A model generated the notes under the pieces. It saw only the letters and a program-made list of their open reading frames with translations. It did not search any database and was not told the origin of the DNA. A program made the position numbers and the translations under genes. A stretch of 64,000 nt of DNA, from assembly GCF_010183535.1 (NCBI RefSeq), contig NC_071332.1, positions 13,888,001 through 13,952,000 on the forward strand. The letters are read 5' to 3'. This document shows positions 49,178-60,910 of this stretch, in pieces. The first letter of the stretch is position 1. Every line of letters starts with the position of its first letter. This DNA comes from Caenorhabditis remanei (Eukaryota > Nematoda > Chromadorea > Rhabditida > Rhabditidae).

Positions 49178-51799
49178 TTATAGAGTGACAAAATCGAGAG
49201 CTCTCTCCAACGCCGAACGGACCTCATCGATTGTTATTCTCTGAAAGAAACAACAAGTTTCAAGTATGTGAGTAAACTGAACCTTGTCCTTAACGAAGAG
49301 ACCATTGATAAAGTTTTCCAACTTTTCTTTGAAAGAATTGAGTGAAGAATGTCGGAAGTAACAAGTGATTGTTTTCAGAGAAACCATCAAGTTCCGGAGA
49401 CTTTTCGTTTCTTCTCCTGGTGGTGATTTCAATGCTCCTTTTTGAGCTAATGAGAGGAAACATGTCTCGAGAGAAACACGAATATTGTCGATCGAAATAG
49501 GCTGAAATGACGAGATTATTGAGGTTCATATTTCAGAAGTCTCACCTTATCTCCGAGCGTCGTGGTCAAGTAGTCAATTTTTATTTCGAAATCGTCGAGA
49601 CTCCTAGAATTCAACATGGATACATGAGCACGGAGAAGCTTCAAAAATCCTTCCAAACTCTCAACAGATCCTTCTATTCCATCATGTCCCGCATTCACAA
49701 TTGCGATGACTTCTAAATCACAACTTGTTGTTTCTACTTTACATACTTTCAGTGGTGGTTCTGTCGGAATCTGATTGTGAGTTTTCGTAGGATTTCCAAT
49801 AGACTCTGATTCAACACAAATTGATTTTTTGCGTGAATTGACGAAAGATGACGTAGAGACTTGTCGATCATCCAGACGGATATTACTAGATTTCGTCAAT
49901 TTCCCTGCTCTCACAGTATTCTGAAACCCTTTTTCACACTTCTTCTCTGTTCTTGGTCCTTGTAGAAAATTGTCGTTAATCTTATCCAATCGTTCAGTCT
50001 TCATAGAGAGTTTTGGTTGAATGAGCATCTTAACGACTTCTGAAGAAGAAGAAGAGGCAGAGTTGGACAATTCTTTCGACGGTTTCTGATTGAAGGGAAC
50101 TCGATAATCACTCTTAATGATTGGATGAACAGTTATCGATGATGTTGGGTTCTGTTGTTTCTTCCGAGATACAGAATCAGTAGATTCAGTCGTTTCTTCA
50201 ACAAGATCTTCGCCATCTGGACTGACAATATAAAGTTCTTCCGTTATTATCATATTCTTCTTGTCTATTGCATATACAGTTTCAGAATGAGAAGAATCTA
50301 TTGTCATATCCGTCTCATCTTCCATTTCAGGATTTGATGACGTACCAGCATTGAGAGATCTCTTTTTTGAACTGAAATGAAGTCAATGATTTATTATTTT
50401 AAACGGTTGCTTAATATCATTATTATCAGGAGAGCTAAGATTTCGTTGTTACGGGCTCAATGTTTTTCTCTAAATTAGATTTTTTTTTTAAATATTTCCT
50501 TATTACTGGTACTCACAATCTTTCACTTTTCGGTAGCAACCCTCTCTTCACATATTTTTGATCGCCATCTGTTTGTATAAGATCTTCGTAATCAAATTCT
50601 GCTCCCCGATCATATTCATTGTTCGTCGATCTGAAATTGAGTCATAGGTTTCAGATTACACATCCATCACACACATTTTTCCAGCTTTCGTTTCCAAGAT
50701 GGCATTTCTTCCATTATCATCTATCATTTCTTCGTCACTGCCTTCGTCATTTCCTACTGTGGACCCCAATGTGGAGTTTACGTTACCAACATCTTGTGCT
50801 CGATAATCGTTTGTACTGGAAGACACATTTTGATCTCTTCCTAACTCTTCATTTAGTTTGAAATTTGTAATTCTATTCATTTCGTCGATTTCTACCATAA
50901 CACCGTCTTCTCGGAGCCTGCAAAATACAACCAGATTCACATCTTCTTATCATATTTTCACTTACTGCTTTAGAAAACATTCCGGCACTTTCGCCCCAGA
51001 GATAAACATCATTTTCAGCTTTGTTGCTTGATCGTAATGTGGAGACCAATAGATTTTATTCTTGCTGCATCGATATCTGAAAATAGCTTTTGATATACAC
51101 AAAAACGTTTTGTGTATACCTTGTTTCCAGTGAACTCAACGCGAGCGGGCTTTTAGTTTTCTCTTTGAAGTCTTTCAAGAACGAAATAGAAGAGATAGTC
51201 GTGTTAACGACGTTTGATTTCTCTGCCAGAAAACTCAGGATTTTTTCGTCTTTTCTTTCGGTTTCGCGTTCTTGCATTGGCTGGAAAAATGAGTATTCGG
51301 AATTCTGATTAGTGGTGTTTGTCTTACTATTTTTCGTAAAAGACTCAATCCTCCTCCATTTTTTCTGTATTTTACAATTCTTCGGCCATCATCAAGTACA
51401 ACTTCTGCATCTTTCTTCAATCTGTAAAAACAGAAATAAGTACGATTGATTGATTTGTTGCAATCTCACTCATTATAAAAATCTGCGTCAATCGAAGCAT
51501 TCAGTGAGAAAATCATTCTGACTTTGGTATCTGTATCCACATCTTTCAATTGATGAATTTTCGAACGAAATCTATAGCATCTGAAATTCTTGTCATCATT
51601 TTATTCTCAATTGCTCCAATTACTTATTATAAAAGAAGTTGAGCGATTGTTCAGATTTCGTTTCTTTCCTAAACGTTTCGCAAAGCTGAGTGAGGTTCAG
51701 AGGTGCCACTGCCTTTCCTGCCTTTTCAATTATAAAATTGATCCATTCCTTCGTTTCTTCGTAGTTTTCCAGTTCGAAACTGGTATTTTTACCTGACAT
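49178..51799 (-). CDS. SPK gene G (two SPK domains; internally deleted relative of E/F)
   Basis: Exons: 51799-51624, 51580-51470, 51421-51328, 51280-51120, 51076-50966, 50917-50675, 50630-50517, 50371-49546, 49501-49283, 49240-49178; 705 residues. Start: MSGKNTSFELEN, 1 bp after TTTCAG. SPK1 exons 1-3, SPK2 exons 4-6. Exon 6 joins the front of an SPK strand (VEIDEMNRITNFKL) straight to NEELGRDQNVSSS, which in gene E lies in exon 9. A whole SPK domain has thus been removed in frame. Exon 7 also lacks 27 residues present in E exon 10 (junction DLIQ/TDGDQ). From exon 8 to the stop it is nearly identical to E/F, with scattered substitutions. The N-terminal half differs much more. It looks like a working gene: all exons stay in phase. 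Confidence 0.8.
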
Positions 51800-52171
51800 G
51801 CTGAAACAAGCAAAACTTTTGAATAAGATGTACGTTAAGAATAAAATATACATACAAATCAGAATACCGTTGCTGGTCTGATATCAATGAAATAATGCAA
51901 GAAACTGTAATGAAAATACTACTGTTGATTGGAAACGATAATCATTCGACAATAAAAAAAAGAAACAAGTTTTCATTCATTAGGATTATGAGAATGACGT
52001 GCCAATAATGAGTAACAATTAGGTGAAATATTGCAAATAATAGCTCTAATTTCCTAATTCAAGTGGAGTCGGCCACGTTTCAAGATGCGATAATACAGAT
52101 TGGCTTTAAAGAAGCAGATTTGAACAACAACAGTAACAAAAAAACAAAGTAACAAAAAACAGTTGGAAATA
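51800..52171. other. 370 bp gap between SPK genes H and G
   Basis: AT-rich; the 3' UTR of gene H and the leader of gene G (GTTTCAG|CATG). Nothing else is seen. Confidence 0.4.
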
Positions 52172-55100
52172 TCAAAAGGAGACGAAGTTGAGAGTTCTCT
52201 CCAATGCAGAGCGAATTTCATCGATTGTGATTCTCTGAAAAATGACAGAATTTATTATCGAACAAGCAAAACGAGCTAAACCTTATCCTGAATTGAAAGA
52301 TCTCGAATAACACATTCCAACTTTTCTTTGAAAGAATTAAGCGATGGATGTTCGAAAAAACAAGTAATAGTTTTCAGAGAAACCATCAAATTACGGAGAC
52401 TTCTCCACTCTTCTTCTGGTGGTGACTTCAGTGCTCCTTTTTGAATCAGTGAGAGGAAACATGTTTCAAGAGAAACACGTATATTGTCAATTGAAACTGG
52501 CTGAAATGAAGAACACATTGAAAGTCAGACTTTAGAATAAACAAGCTCACTTTATCTCCCTGTTTCGTGATCATATCACCTATTCTCATATGCAAGTCGG
52601 CGAGATTTGTTGTCTTTAACATTGAAACATGAGCGCGTAGAAGCTTGAAAAAGTCCTTCAAATTCTCGAGAGGTTCAGCAGGTGTCCCATCATTGAATAC
52701 ACCAATGATTTCACAGTCACTATTACAAGTTTCCGGCTTACTCTTTTCCATTGCCGGTTCCAAGTTTGACGTTTGTGTAGATACAGAAATTACAGTTGTT
52801 TCAGAATTCATGCGATTAGATCTCCTTTTCGATTCGATAGACGATGATTTCTTACGGATATTCAAAGGCATTTCGTCAGACTCAATTGAATTCAAGTCAA
52901 TCGCAGAAACAGTTCTTGTATCCTCTGTTGCTTCCGCATTTGGATGATTGGAGTCTTCGCTTTGATGATTTGAATAGTCATTTCTATATTCAGTGTCACT
53001 AATCACTTCCTCGTGGTCAACTATCATTGGATCGATCGTAATTGAATCATATAAGGGAATATAGGTCTCCTGCATATATTCACTTATTGAACTGATCTCT
53101 TGATTTTCAGATGTCATGTTAGAACGAGATTCAGAACTCTTGCGGACGGTGTCCATCTTCTCGTTGCTTGGCGGAGATGAGGAAGAGTAAGCCGTCGCTT
53201 CGGGAGATCTCGTCACACTTGACTTCAGTGGGCGATCTGATACTTTCTGCGCTTTAGAAATGGGACGAACAGATGATTTTCTTGTTACGACTTCCGTTTT
53301 AGGATGGGTGAGATGAGAAGAACTTGCTCTCGATTCTTCCAAACGTCTATGTGAATCGTCAACTTTGTGAGAACTTGATGTGATATCTTTATCAATTGAT
53401 GTAATATCCATTAAAGAAGGATCCGATTCATCTTCTCTTCGTCGAGAATCATATTCTGTTACACTGAGGTCCATATCATCATTTTCGTGAGTTTCCACAT
53501 AATTTCCTTCGTTTTGGACAGAATCATCAAAGACGTTTGAGATGTTATTTGACTTCTGTTCTCTCGAAGCTTCGCATAATCCATCGGTGCTCTTCATGCT
53601 ACTTTCTTCGATTTGACATGGCTTCTGCTCATCAACCAACTCAGGTTTCGAGGTGTTCCCAGAGGACGCAGAAGCAGAGTCTTCATTCGGTGGCTTCATC
53701 ATCTTTGACACCGGAGCATATGAATTGCTTCGTTTCTTTCCTGCCAATTCAGAGTCATCATCATCAGAAAATAGAGATTTGTTGGGAACTCGCTTTCTCG
53801 ATCTGAAATTGAATTATATACAACAGATTATTATCGGTTTCATCTAACTTACACTCTCCCACTTCTCATCACAAATGACTCATTCATATCTTCAACTGTT
53901 TCATCCGCTGCTTCTCTTTCTTCATGCTCATCCGCCAACTCTGTATCATTATTCTCTGATTCCTCATTTTCGATTTCAACTGTTGAGTTCATGACACCAA
54001 CACTCTTCCGATGAAACCACAATGCCCTCATTTTTGCAGAAAAACTCGAATCTCCACTGAACTCGACACTTCCATCGTCCACTTTGAATTTTAGAATTAT
54101 ATTTGCTTCGTCTACCTCAACGAATGCAATTTCTCGAAGTCTGAAACAATGAGAATTACTTCTTTCATGAAATTTCAGAATTAATTGTTCACTAACTCTT
54201 TCAAGAAACATTCAGGTACTCTCGAGCTAGAAATAAACATCATTTTCGCTTTTGTGATCTTATCAAAATCTGGAGACCAGTAGATGTTGTTTCGGACGGA
54301 TTTATATCTGAAATTCAAATTTCAAATCTGTAAATTTTTTAAATGATTACAGTCTATCTAATGTTGTCCTTGCGTCCTTTGTTCCAGTGGATTCTTGAAA
54401 CTCTTTGAGAAGTGAACCAGGTTGCATTGGAGTGTCTACAGTCTTCGATATCTCTTCCAAGAACATCATAATTGCCTTTTCTTTCGTTTCAACTTCACGA
54501 TTGCCCGCTGACTAAAAATTATTGGTTCAAATAGCAGACAATTCGATGTAAAAAATTCAAGTCTTACATGAGTTCCTTTCAATTCTAGTCCACCTCCATT
54601 TCTCTTGTATTCAATAATCCTCTGTCGATCATCTATCTTCACTTCTGCATGCTGTCTCAACCTGTGAAATACAAAAATTGAAACGAAACAGTTCAGTTTT
54701 TGAAACTTACTCGAACAAAAAGTCCGGGTCGATTGGAGCGCTAAGAAGAAAAACCATTTTGATTTTGGTATCGAGATCCAAATCTTCCATGAGGTGAATT
54801 ACGGGGAGGAGTCTTTTAATTCTGAATTTTGGGTGATTTTGATATCGAGAAGACGACAAGACTCACCTATGATAAATACTCAGAACAGCGAGATCACAAT
54901 TCATTTCTTTTTTGTATTCCGTGCATAATTTATACATTTTTACAGGAGATACTGCGTGAATAGATCGTTCGATAAAGAAATTCATCAGCTCGATATTCTT
55001 TTCGTCACTCGTTAGAACGCTTTGATTGTGGAATGTCTCGTCTAATGGTGGGACATTTGTTTCCTCTTGTTCTTCAACTGGCACATCAGTATTTGGTTTA

Positions 55101-56185
55101 CGTCTTCTTCTTCTAGACTTCTTTTTAGGTACTCCCATACCTTCATCGTCGTTTTCAATTCGTGAATATAGTTCTAAATCATCTTCCTCATGTTGAATGG
55201 AATCATTACAGACATTCCTCGAATCTTCACAAGCTTCGACAGTTGAATGAACGACTGATCTCTGTGTGTCATTAGGATCACCGGAACTCATTGCCTTGTC
55301 CATACCATCATCACTATGAAGATGCGAGATTGAAGAACTGATGCAGGATCTTTTTTGGGAACTTATTTGCGCGTGGCATTGATCGGAAATGCTAAGATTT
55401 CGTTTTTTCGATCTAAAATACAATAAATTTAGATCTTAAAAGCAATATCATTGTCGCTTACACTCTTCCACTTCTGGTCACCAATACCTTCTTGTCCTGC
55501 TCTTTCTCTTCAATGCCGGAGACGGTTTTTGTGGACGAAATGACAGCCTTACTTTCAGTTTGACCACATTCTTGCTTTCTGATTCTCTCGTTCGGAATAT
55601 CTTCTCTTTGTAAATCCAAGGTGCCGTCATTCGCCTTGTACACCGCAATTCGATTGCTGTCGTCCACTTCTACTACGGCGTCTTGTCGGAGTCTAAAAAC
55701 AGAATTGTATGATTCTCAACAAGTGATGACTACTCACTCATTCAGAAACTCTTCTGGAACTGGAGCAGCCAATACAAACAACATTTTTACTTTTGTGTTC
55801 TTGTCGACACTATCCAATTCATGAATCTTTGAGCGATATCTCGAAATTCTGAAAGTTGTTTTCTTTTATTGTTATAAGTCCTGCCAGTTTTAAATTGAAA
55901 ATATATAGAAACGAACCGAACTCTCAAACAGTTGGCACTCTCCTTTGATCCACTTCTTGCTTTGAAATCTTTGCCTAACTGCCCCATGCTTATTGGCTGT
56001 ACCGGATCCTTGGCTATTTCAGAGATGTAATCAATCATTTCGTTCATTTCTTTCTCGTATAATTCCTTCTCAATAACTGCTCTCTTTCGAACATCCGAAG
56101 TTGAGATTGTTGATGCCGAATCGCAGTATTCTCTTACTACTTCGTCATTACTGATCGGAGTGTTGACTTCTTCTGTATGTGACAT
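52172..56185 (-). CDS. SPK gene H (three SPK domains, longest linker)
   Basis: Twelve exons: 56185-55917, 55848-55738, 55692-55462, 55412-54867, 54821-54711, 54661-54568, 54511-54351, 54307-54197, 54140-53853, 53802-52551, 52500-52282, 52234-52172; 1,151 residues. Start: MSHTEEVNTPISN, 2 bp after TTTCAG. SPK1 exons 1-3, SPK2 end of exon 4 to exon 6, SPK3 exons 7-9. The RSGRV + S[RK]KR linker motif occurs twice, after SPK1 (TRSGRV|SKKRNLS) and after SPK3 (MRSGRV|SRKRVPN). SPK1 and the next linker may therefore be a duplicated N-terminal unit. A further basic run KKKSRRRRRK lies in exon 4. The C-terminal module is close to that of E, F and G (DK|PVSIDNIRVSLETCF and DK|RITIDEIRSALERTL). Confidence 0.8.
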
Positions 56186-56622
56186 TTCTGAAAGAATATA
56201 TGAGTTTATAATTTTCTACATCATCACCGGATAAAGAAAACAATACAAAACAAGTATTTATTCAAAGTCGCCGATTTTTAGGAGACATTTTTTAAGAAGA
56301 CAAGAGAGTAACTGACATTTTGCACTTTTCGATTTTTTTTTCCAAAAATTGTATTAATTCAGAAACTTCTTTTTGGTATGATATGGCTTTGTTTCATAAA
56401 TAAACGTTAACGTTTGAAAAACTGCAAAAAATATAACCCCAAAAAACAAATTGGGTCGCGCGGTACCGTTTTCTCCCAACAACTACGGTAGAAATGTTTC
56501 TGTGCATTGCGACGTGATAGTGTGTCTTCGCCTCGCGCTTTTTTTCAAAATAGAATTTTTCTGTTTCTTGTTCATTTTCAACGATTTTGATTGGTTTCAG
56601 TCGTAATTTGAAGATAAAGACA
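56186..56622. promoter_or_regulatory. Divergent region between SPK gene H and immt-2
   Basis: About 440 bp between divergent starts. It contains ACGTTAACG-type sequence near 56405, a TTTCAG at 56595-56600 that may trans-splice immt-2, and a CTACGGTAG-like palindrome near 56483. There is no gene; promoter function is inferred from position. Confidence 0.4.
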
Positions 56623-58896
56623 ATGCGTGGAAGTCGTAATTTATTAGTAAGTTGGCACAAATGTTCTCTGGAACGTCAAGTTAACGTATATTGTTACAGA
56701 CTCAACGAATGGCTTCGTCCCGTGCTTCCGGGGCTTCTGGAGGCGTGAAGTTCGTTGGAATCGCTGTCGGTGCAGCAGCAGCTGGAGCGGCAGGAGTTGC
56801 CGGATACGCCTCATACGACAGCAATTTTAGAAAAACGGTATAAGAACTTTTTCCCGTTGTCTAAAAATTTGATGCGTTTTTCAGTTGGAAAATTCGATTC
56901 CCGGTTCTCAAAACTTGTTGAATTATGCTATTGGAGTTCAAGAGCCACCAGCACCACGTCTGAAAGATCTTCGTCCGTTGCAATTCTCTGCTGATCCGAA
57001 AGTTCCACCAAAACCATTCGAGCCAAAAGCAGTAGAAGATTCGAAAGAAAATGCGAAAGACAGTTCACCCGGCGAAGTAAAATTTGTGGAAACTGTTACA
57101 AAAATTGAAAAACGTATTAAAAAGGCGGATAACCCATATATAGGAGGCAAAAGTTCGACAAATCCTGAGCAAAAGAATGAAAATCTTACTGACTCCCTCA
57201 AAAAACATTTGGTCAAAGCTGAGAAAGCCACGAAAAATGCAACGGGAGCAAAGTTGGAGACGATTAGAGCTATTGAACATCATATTCAAACTATTCGAGA
57301 GGCGATTGAAGCAGGGAAAGAAGGAGATTGGGACGCGGTGACTGTAGCTCATTTGAAGGCTAAACGGTTGGCTGAACAGGATTTGGAATGGGAGAAAAAA
57401 GCAAGAAATGCGGTGGCTGAACTTGTTACGGTAGGAAACTGCTTGTAGAAAACATCGAAAGTTTTGAATTATCATTTTTAGGAAGCCAATCTCGGTGGAC
57501 AAGGAGAGACCACACAGCTCAATCCACTCGTTCCAATCTCGAAAGCAACTGCAACAAAACTGACCAACGAACTAGATGAAATGATTTCCAATGTGAAACA
57601 CGTGGACTCGGAGCGAATTTTCGTGCATGATTACAGTGATCGAGTGGCAGAAAGCCGAAAGAAATTTCAGTTGGAATTGAAAGCGGTTCATCCGAATTTG
57701 AATTATGAAGAGGGAATGAAACTGAAAAAGACTGATTTGCAGACAATTCTTGCTCATGCTCATTTGAGAATTGATCAACTCAGTCAGAAGTTGATTGATA
57801 ATAAGGTTGTATCCAAAACTAACTATTAAGTAAAAAGATAATGTGTATTTATTTCAGTTAAACGAAGAAAAACGCGTTCAGTCAATTGTTTCGAAAAAGA
57901 AAAATGATCTTCTCGAAAAGTTTCGTCTCGAAGCGAACTCCAAGCTTGCTGCGATTCCAGAGGTTGATAAGAAGAAGTTAGACGAGGAACTTGCTCATGC
58001 AACTGCTGAAATTCAAAAGAAGTACGATGAAAAGTTGAAAGAAGTCGTTCGAACTCAGAAGCAATTGTATGACATAGAACATGCGAAGGATGTAGATGAC
58101 GCTGTTCAAAAAGAGAGAAATGTAAAATAAAAAGTTCGGACCCGAGTTTGAAAGAACTATTTTTTCAGGTACACTCATCAGCCGTCGGAAAAGCACTGGC
58201 TCAGTTGGAAGGAATTGAGAGAGCACTTGCCGGACATATTCAAATGGATATTCAGAATAGAAAGTCAGTTACCAAGTAGTATATTTTACCAATTAATTCC
58301 TCATTTTAAGATCAAAACAAATGTGGTTGGCCACTCAAAATCTGAAAGAAACTGTTATTTTCGGAAATCGTGCTAAGTGCTGTATGGAGGGAAGACGTGC
58401 GCCATTGGGAGATCAGATGAAAACTCTTCTTTCGTGTGGTGGCAACTCAGATGAATTCGTCAAAACCGTTGACTCATCCATGGCGAAAGCATCAAAAGTT
58501 CGTGGAGAATACACTGAAGAAGATCTCAATACTCGTTTTAATAAAGTCTGCCGAATTGGTCGTCGTGTTGCATATGTGAATGAAGGAGGTGCCCTCGCTC
58601 ATCTCTATTCCTGGCTCAAATCCTCACTGACCATCGAATTGAAGCCTAAACAAGGAACTACTGAGAGTCTCATTCCTGCCGCTGAAACCAATTTCACCCT
58701 GCTGACACGTGCTGAACAATTGTGGAAATCTGGAAAGAAAGGAGACGCTATTCGTGTACTTCAGATGACCGATGGTGCCACCAGACGAGTGGCTGCTGAT
58801 TTCATTGAAGATGCACGTCGTCAACAAGAAGCTCTTCTTCTTTCCCGTCTTTTGTTGGCTCATGCCGCTCTTACCTCGATTCGTTCTACTTATTGA
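56623..58896 (+). CDS. immt-2: Mitofilin/MIC60, MICOS subunit
   Basis: Inner-membrane protein that organises cristae junctions as the core of the MICOS complex. Exons: 56623-56646, 56700-56837, 56885-57430, 57482-57805, 57858-58121, 58169-58263, 58311-58896; 658 residues. The N-terminus is basic and Ser/Ala-rich (MRGSRNLLTQRMASSRAS), as in a mitochondrial presequence. A membrane segment follows at about residues 25-45 (VKFVGIAVGAAAAGAAGVAG). Next comes a Pro-rich region and a long coiled-coil part (LEEKFRLEANSKLAAIPEVD-like and EIQKKYDEKLKEVVRTQK). The C-terminal mitofilin signature is near the end (GDAIRVLQMTDGATRRVAAD, RQQEALLLSRLLLAHA). The choice of immt-2 over immt-1 rests on synteny with pus-1 and ctps-1, as in C. 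elegans W06H3. TTTCAG 17 bp before the ATG is a likely acceptor of the spliced leader. Confidence 0.92.
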
Positions 58897-59523
58897 TCTG
58901 TAATAGAATCCACCAATTTCGTATTTTTGTGTGTAGTAGTGTTTGTAATGTCTTTCAGTGAAGAATATGTTTTCAAGTTTGCTCTTGTTTGAACAAAGCT
59001 CAATGGTTCCAGATTTTTTCTCAACGTTTTCAACATGCACTACGAGTATCAGGAAGCGATGGAACAATCAAATGTTTATCTTATCTGAATCAACAAACAT
59101 TCCGATAGATTTTCTCGTTTGCCCTTTCCATCAGAATCTTCCCAAAGACACAATTCTGCTCCAAGAGAAACACTACATCTATGCGTTCTCCAGGAAGAGT
59201 AATTGACTCGTCTTCTCACATAACACCGTCATTTCACTCTCACCTGCTCTTTAATCCACAATTTCTACTTCTTTTATTGATTTCTGCTGCTTCAGATAAT
59301 TCATTTATTATGATTTATAGCCCAATTTCTGCAGTTGGAATTATTCGAAATTCGAATTTCAGACACTCGCTTCCAGTTATCGATTCAGAGAAATAGCGTC
59401 GTCTGACATCATTACGGCGTCTTCCTATCCCCCAGAGTCTCACTGTAACCACCTCTCTATTTCCATCTTATTCCGTCCTTCGTTTCGTTTCCTCCCCCAT
59501 CTTCCCATTTCCAGAAACTCAAT
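58897..59523. other. immt-2 3' UTR and upstream region of the next gene
   Basis: No gene is seen. TTTCCAG|AAACTCAATATG (59510-59526) is a likely trans-splice acceptor for the next gene. Pyrimidine-rich DNA at 59400-59510 precedes it. Confidence 0.4.
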
Positions 59524-60910
59524 ATGCCATTCTCCTCTGACTCCATGTACGCGAACGCTGGTCTCTACCGTCAAACACTCCATGATATGCTCTATACACC
59601 GAGAACAGAGCAAAAGAAGAAGAGTTTCGAAGATGAAACTATTTCTGGAGTTGGAAAAGTTTCGAAATTATTGAACAAGTTTGAGACGGGACAACTGGAT
59701 TTGACGGTGGAGGAGAGTGTATTGGAGCAGGATTCTGAGGAGTGGGATCTGGATGAGAGTATCTTTGAGGACCCGGTGTTTGTATCAAATGAACAGCCAC
59801 CAGTCCCAAAACCTCGAACAATTCTGTTCACTTCAACTCCAAAGTCATCACCAGAAAAGAAGAAAGTGCCTGTCCGGCCTCTCGTCGAGACCCCAATCCT
59901 TCGTCAACTCCATCGCAAAGCAGGTGGATACGACAATCTGAGAAATAAGTTCGATCAGATGAACTTGGATTACCGTACACCCGAAGTGCCAAGACAAAAG
60001 GTCAACTCCATTGGATCCACGTGTTCTTCAATTGGCTCTTCTACTTCATCGTCGACGTTTTCAACCTCCAGAAGCGGTTTCTCTAGCAATGAAACCAATC
60101 ATAAACTCAGCTTCAGCAGGGAAACAAAAGAGGAAGTACACAAAAAGTTCAACAAATATTTCGAGTGGGGAGCTGAAAGTGAGTTTCTCTGTTTACAGTA
60201 TCGGTCAAAAAGATATGGAATTTGGCCGTTTTCAGTTGAAATTGTCCAACTTTGAAAGTGTATCAAGGTAATTCTGAGTGTCACACCCAGTAGGTTTTTA
60301 ATAAATCATACAGATCAAAAGTAGAGCTGCATTTTTGTAGTTGCCAACTTTTTTGTACGAGCACTTCCTAGCAAGTTACGTATCGACAAAGTAATCTCCC
60401 TCAATTCGACCAATTTCAGTGCAAATTAGTGCGATTTTTGAGCTGTCGCCTTAAAATGATCATAACTCTCCAGACAGTGCCCGTACAAAAACGTACTACT
60501 TTTGATCTGTTTGATTCATTAAAAATCAACTTTAAGGGACAATCAGTATTACCTTGATACACTCTCAAAGTTGGACAATTTCCACTGAAAACGGCCAAAG
60601 TTCACCTATTGACCGGTACTCTGCATTTACAAAACACAATCAACTAATTCCTAATCATTTAGTGCTCCGAACAATCGCCATTCACGTCTCGGAAATACGT
60701 CTCGATGCCCTCTCCAAGTTCTCTGAAACCGAGCAAACTGAAGATGTGAAGTGTATGAAGAGGATCTATGAGGGATGCAAGAAGGGAACAAATAAAGAAA
60801 TGGATGCATTGTGTTGTGCCCTTTTCGATCTCCTCGAGGATAAAGTGAACAGAAAAGAGTTGTCGATTCATGAGGAATATGTCGTATGCAAGTATAATAA
60901 GAGAATTTGA
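59524..60910 (+). CDS. Unidentified protein, two exons
   Basis: Exons 59524-60178 and 60663-60910; 300 residues, phase 1 junction forming a Met codon. I do not recognise the family. The N-terminus has a short ordered-looking stretch (SDSMYANAGLYRQTLHDMLY). Then come acidic (VLEQDSEEWDLDESIFEDP) and Pro-rich parts (PPVPKPR, an SH3-ligand-like PxxPxPR), a Ser-rich region (GSSTSSSTFSTSRSG) and a mostly helical C-terminus (TIAIHVSEIRLDALSKFSE, CCALFDLLEDKVNRKELS). It is likely a largely disordered intracellular protein. It lies between conserved immt-2 and pus-1, so an orthologue may sit at the same place in other species. The single intron holds a Tc1-like element. Confidence 0.75.
60196..60623. 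mobile_element. Tc1-like fold-back element in an intron
   Basis: The left end is CAGTATCGGTCAAAAAGATA, preceded by TA (60194-60195). It closely resembles the known Tc1 terminus. The right end is the inverted form (GACCGGTACTCTG to 60623), followed by CA where a TA duplication would be expected. The arms are similar over nearly their whole length (about 200 bp each), including the shared GGCCGTTTTCAG and CAGATCAAAAGTAG blocks. No transposase is present, so the element is non-autonomous. It fills most of the intron 60179-60662. Confidence 0.8.

Noticed and set aside
29502..56185. Single operon of minus-strand SPK genes
   Set aside because: Gaps of 300 bp to 1.9 kb and an SL1-like TTTCAG before each start fit separate genes better. 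Only E-D (300 bp) and H-G (370 bp) come close to operon spacing.
56623..58896. immt-1 as the identity of the mitofilin gene
   Set aside because: The neighbours pus-1 and ctps-1 match the immt-2 locus of C. elegans. The sequence alone does not decide.
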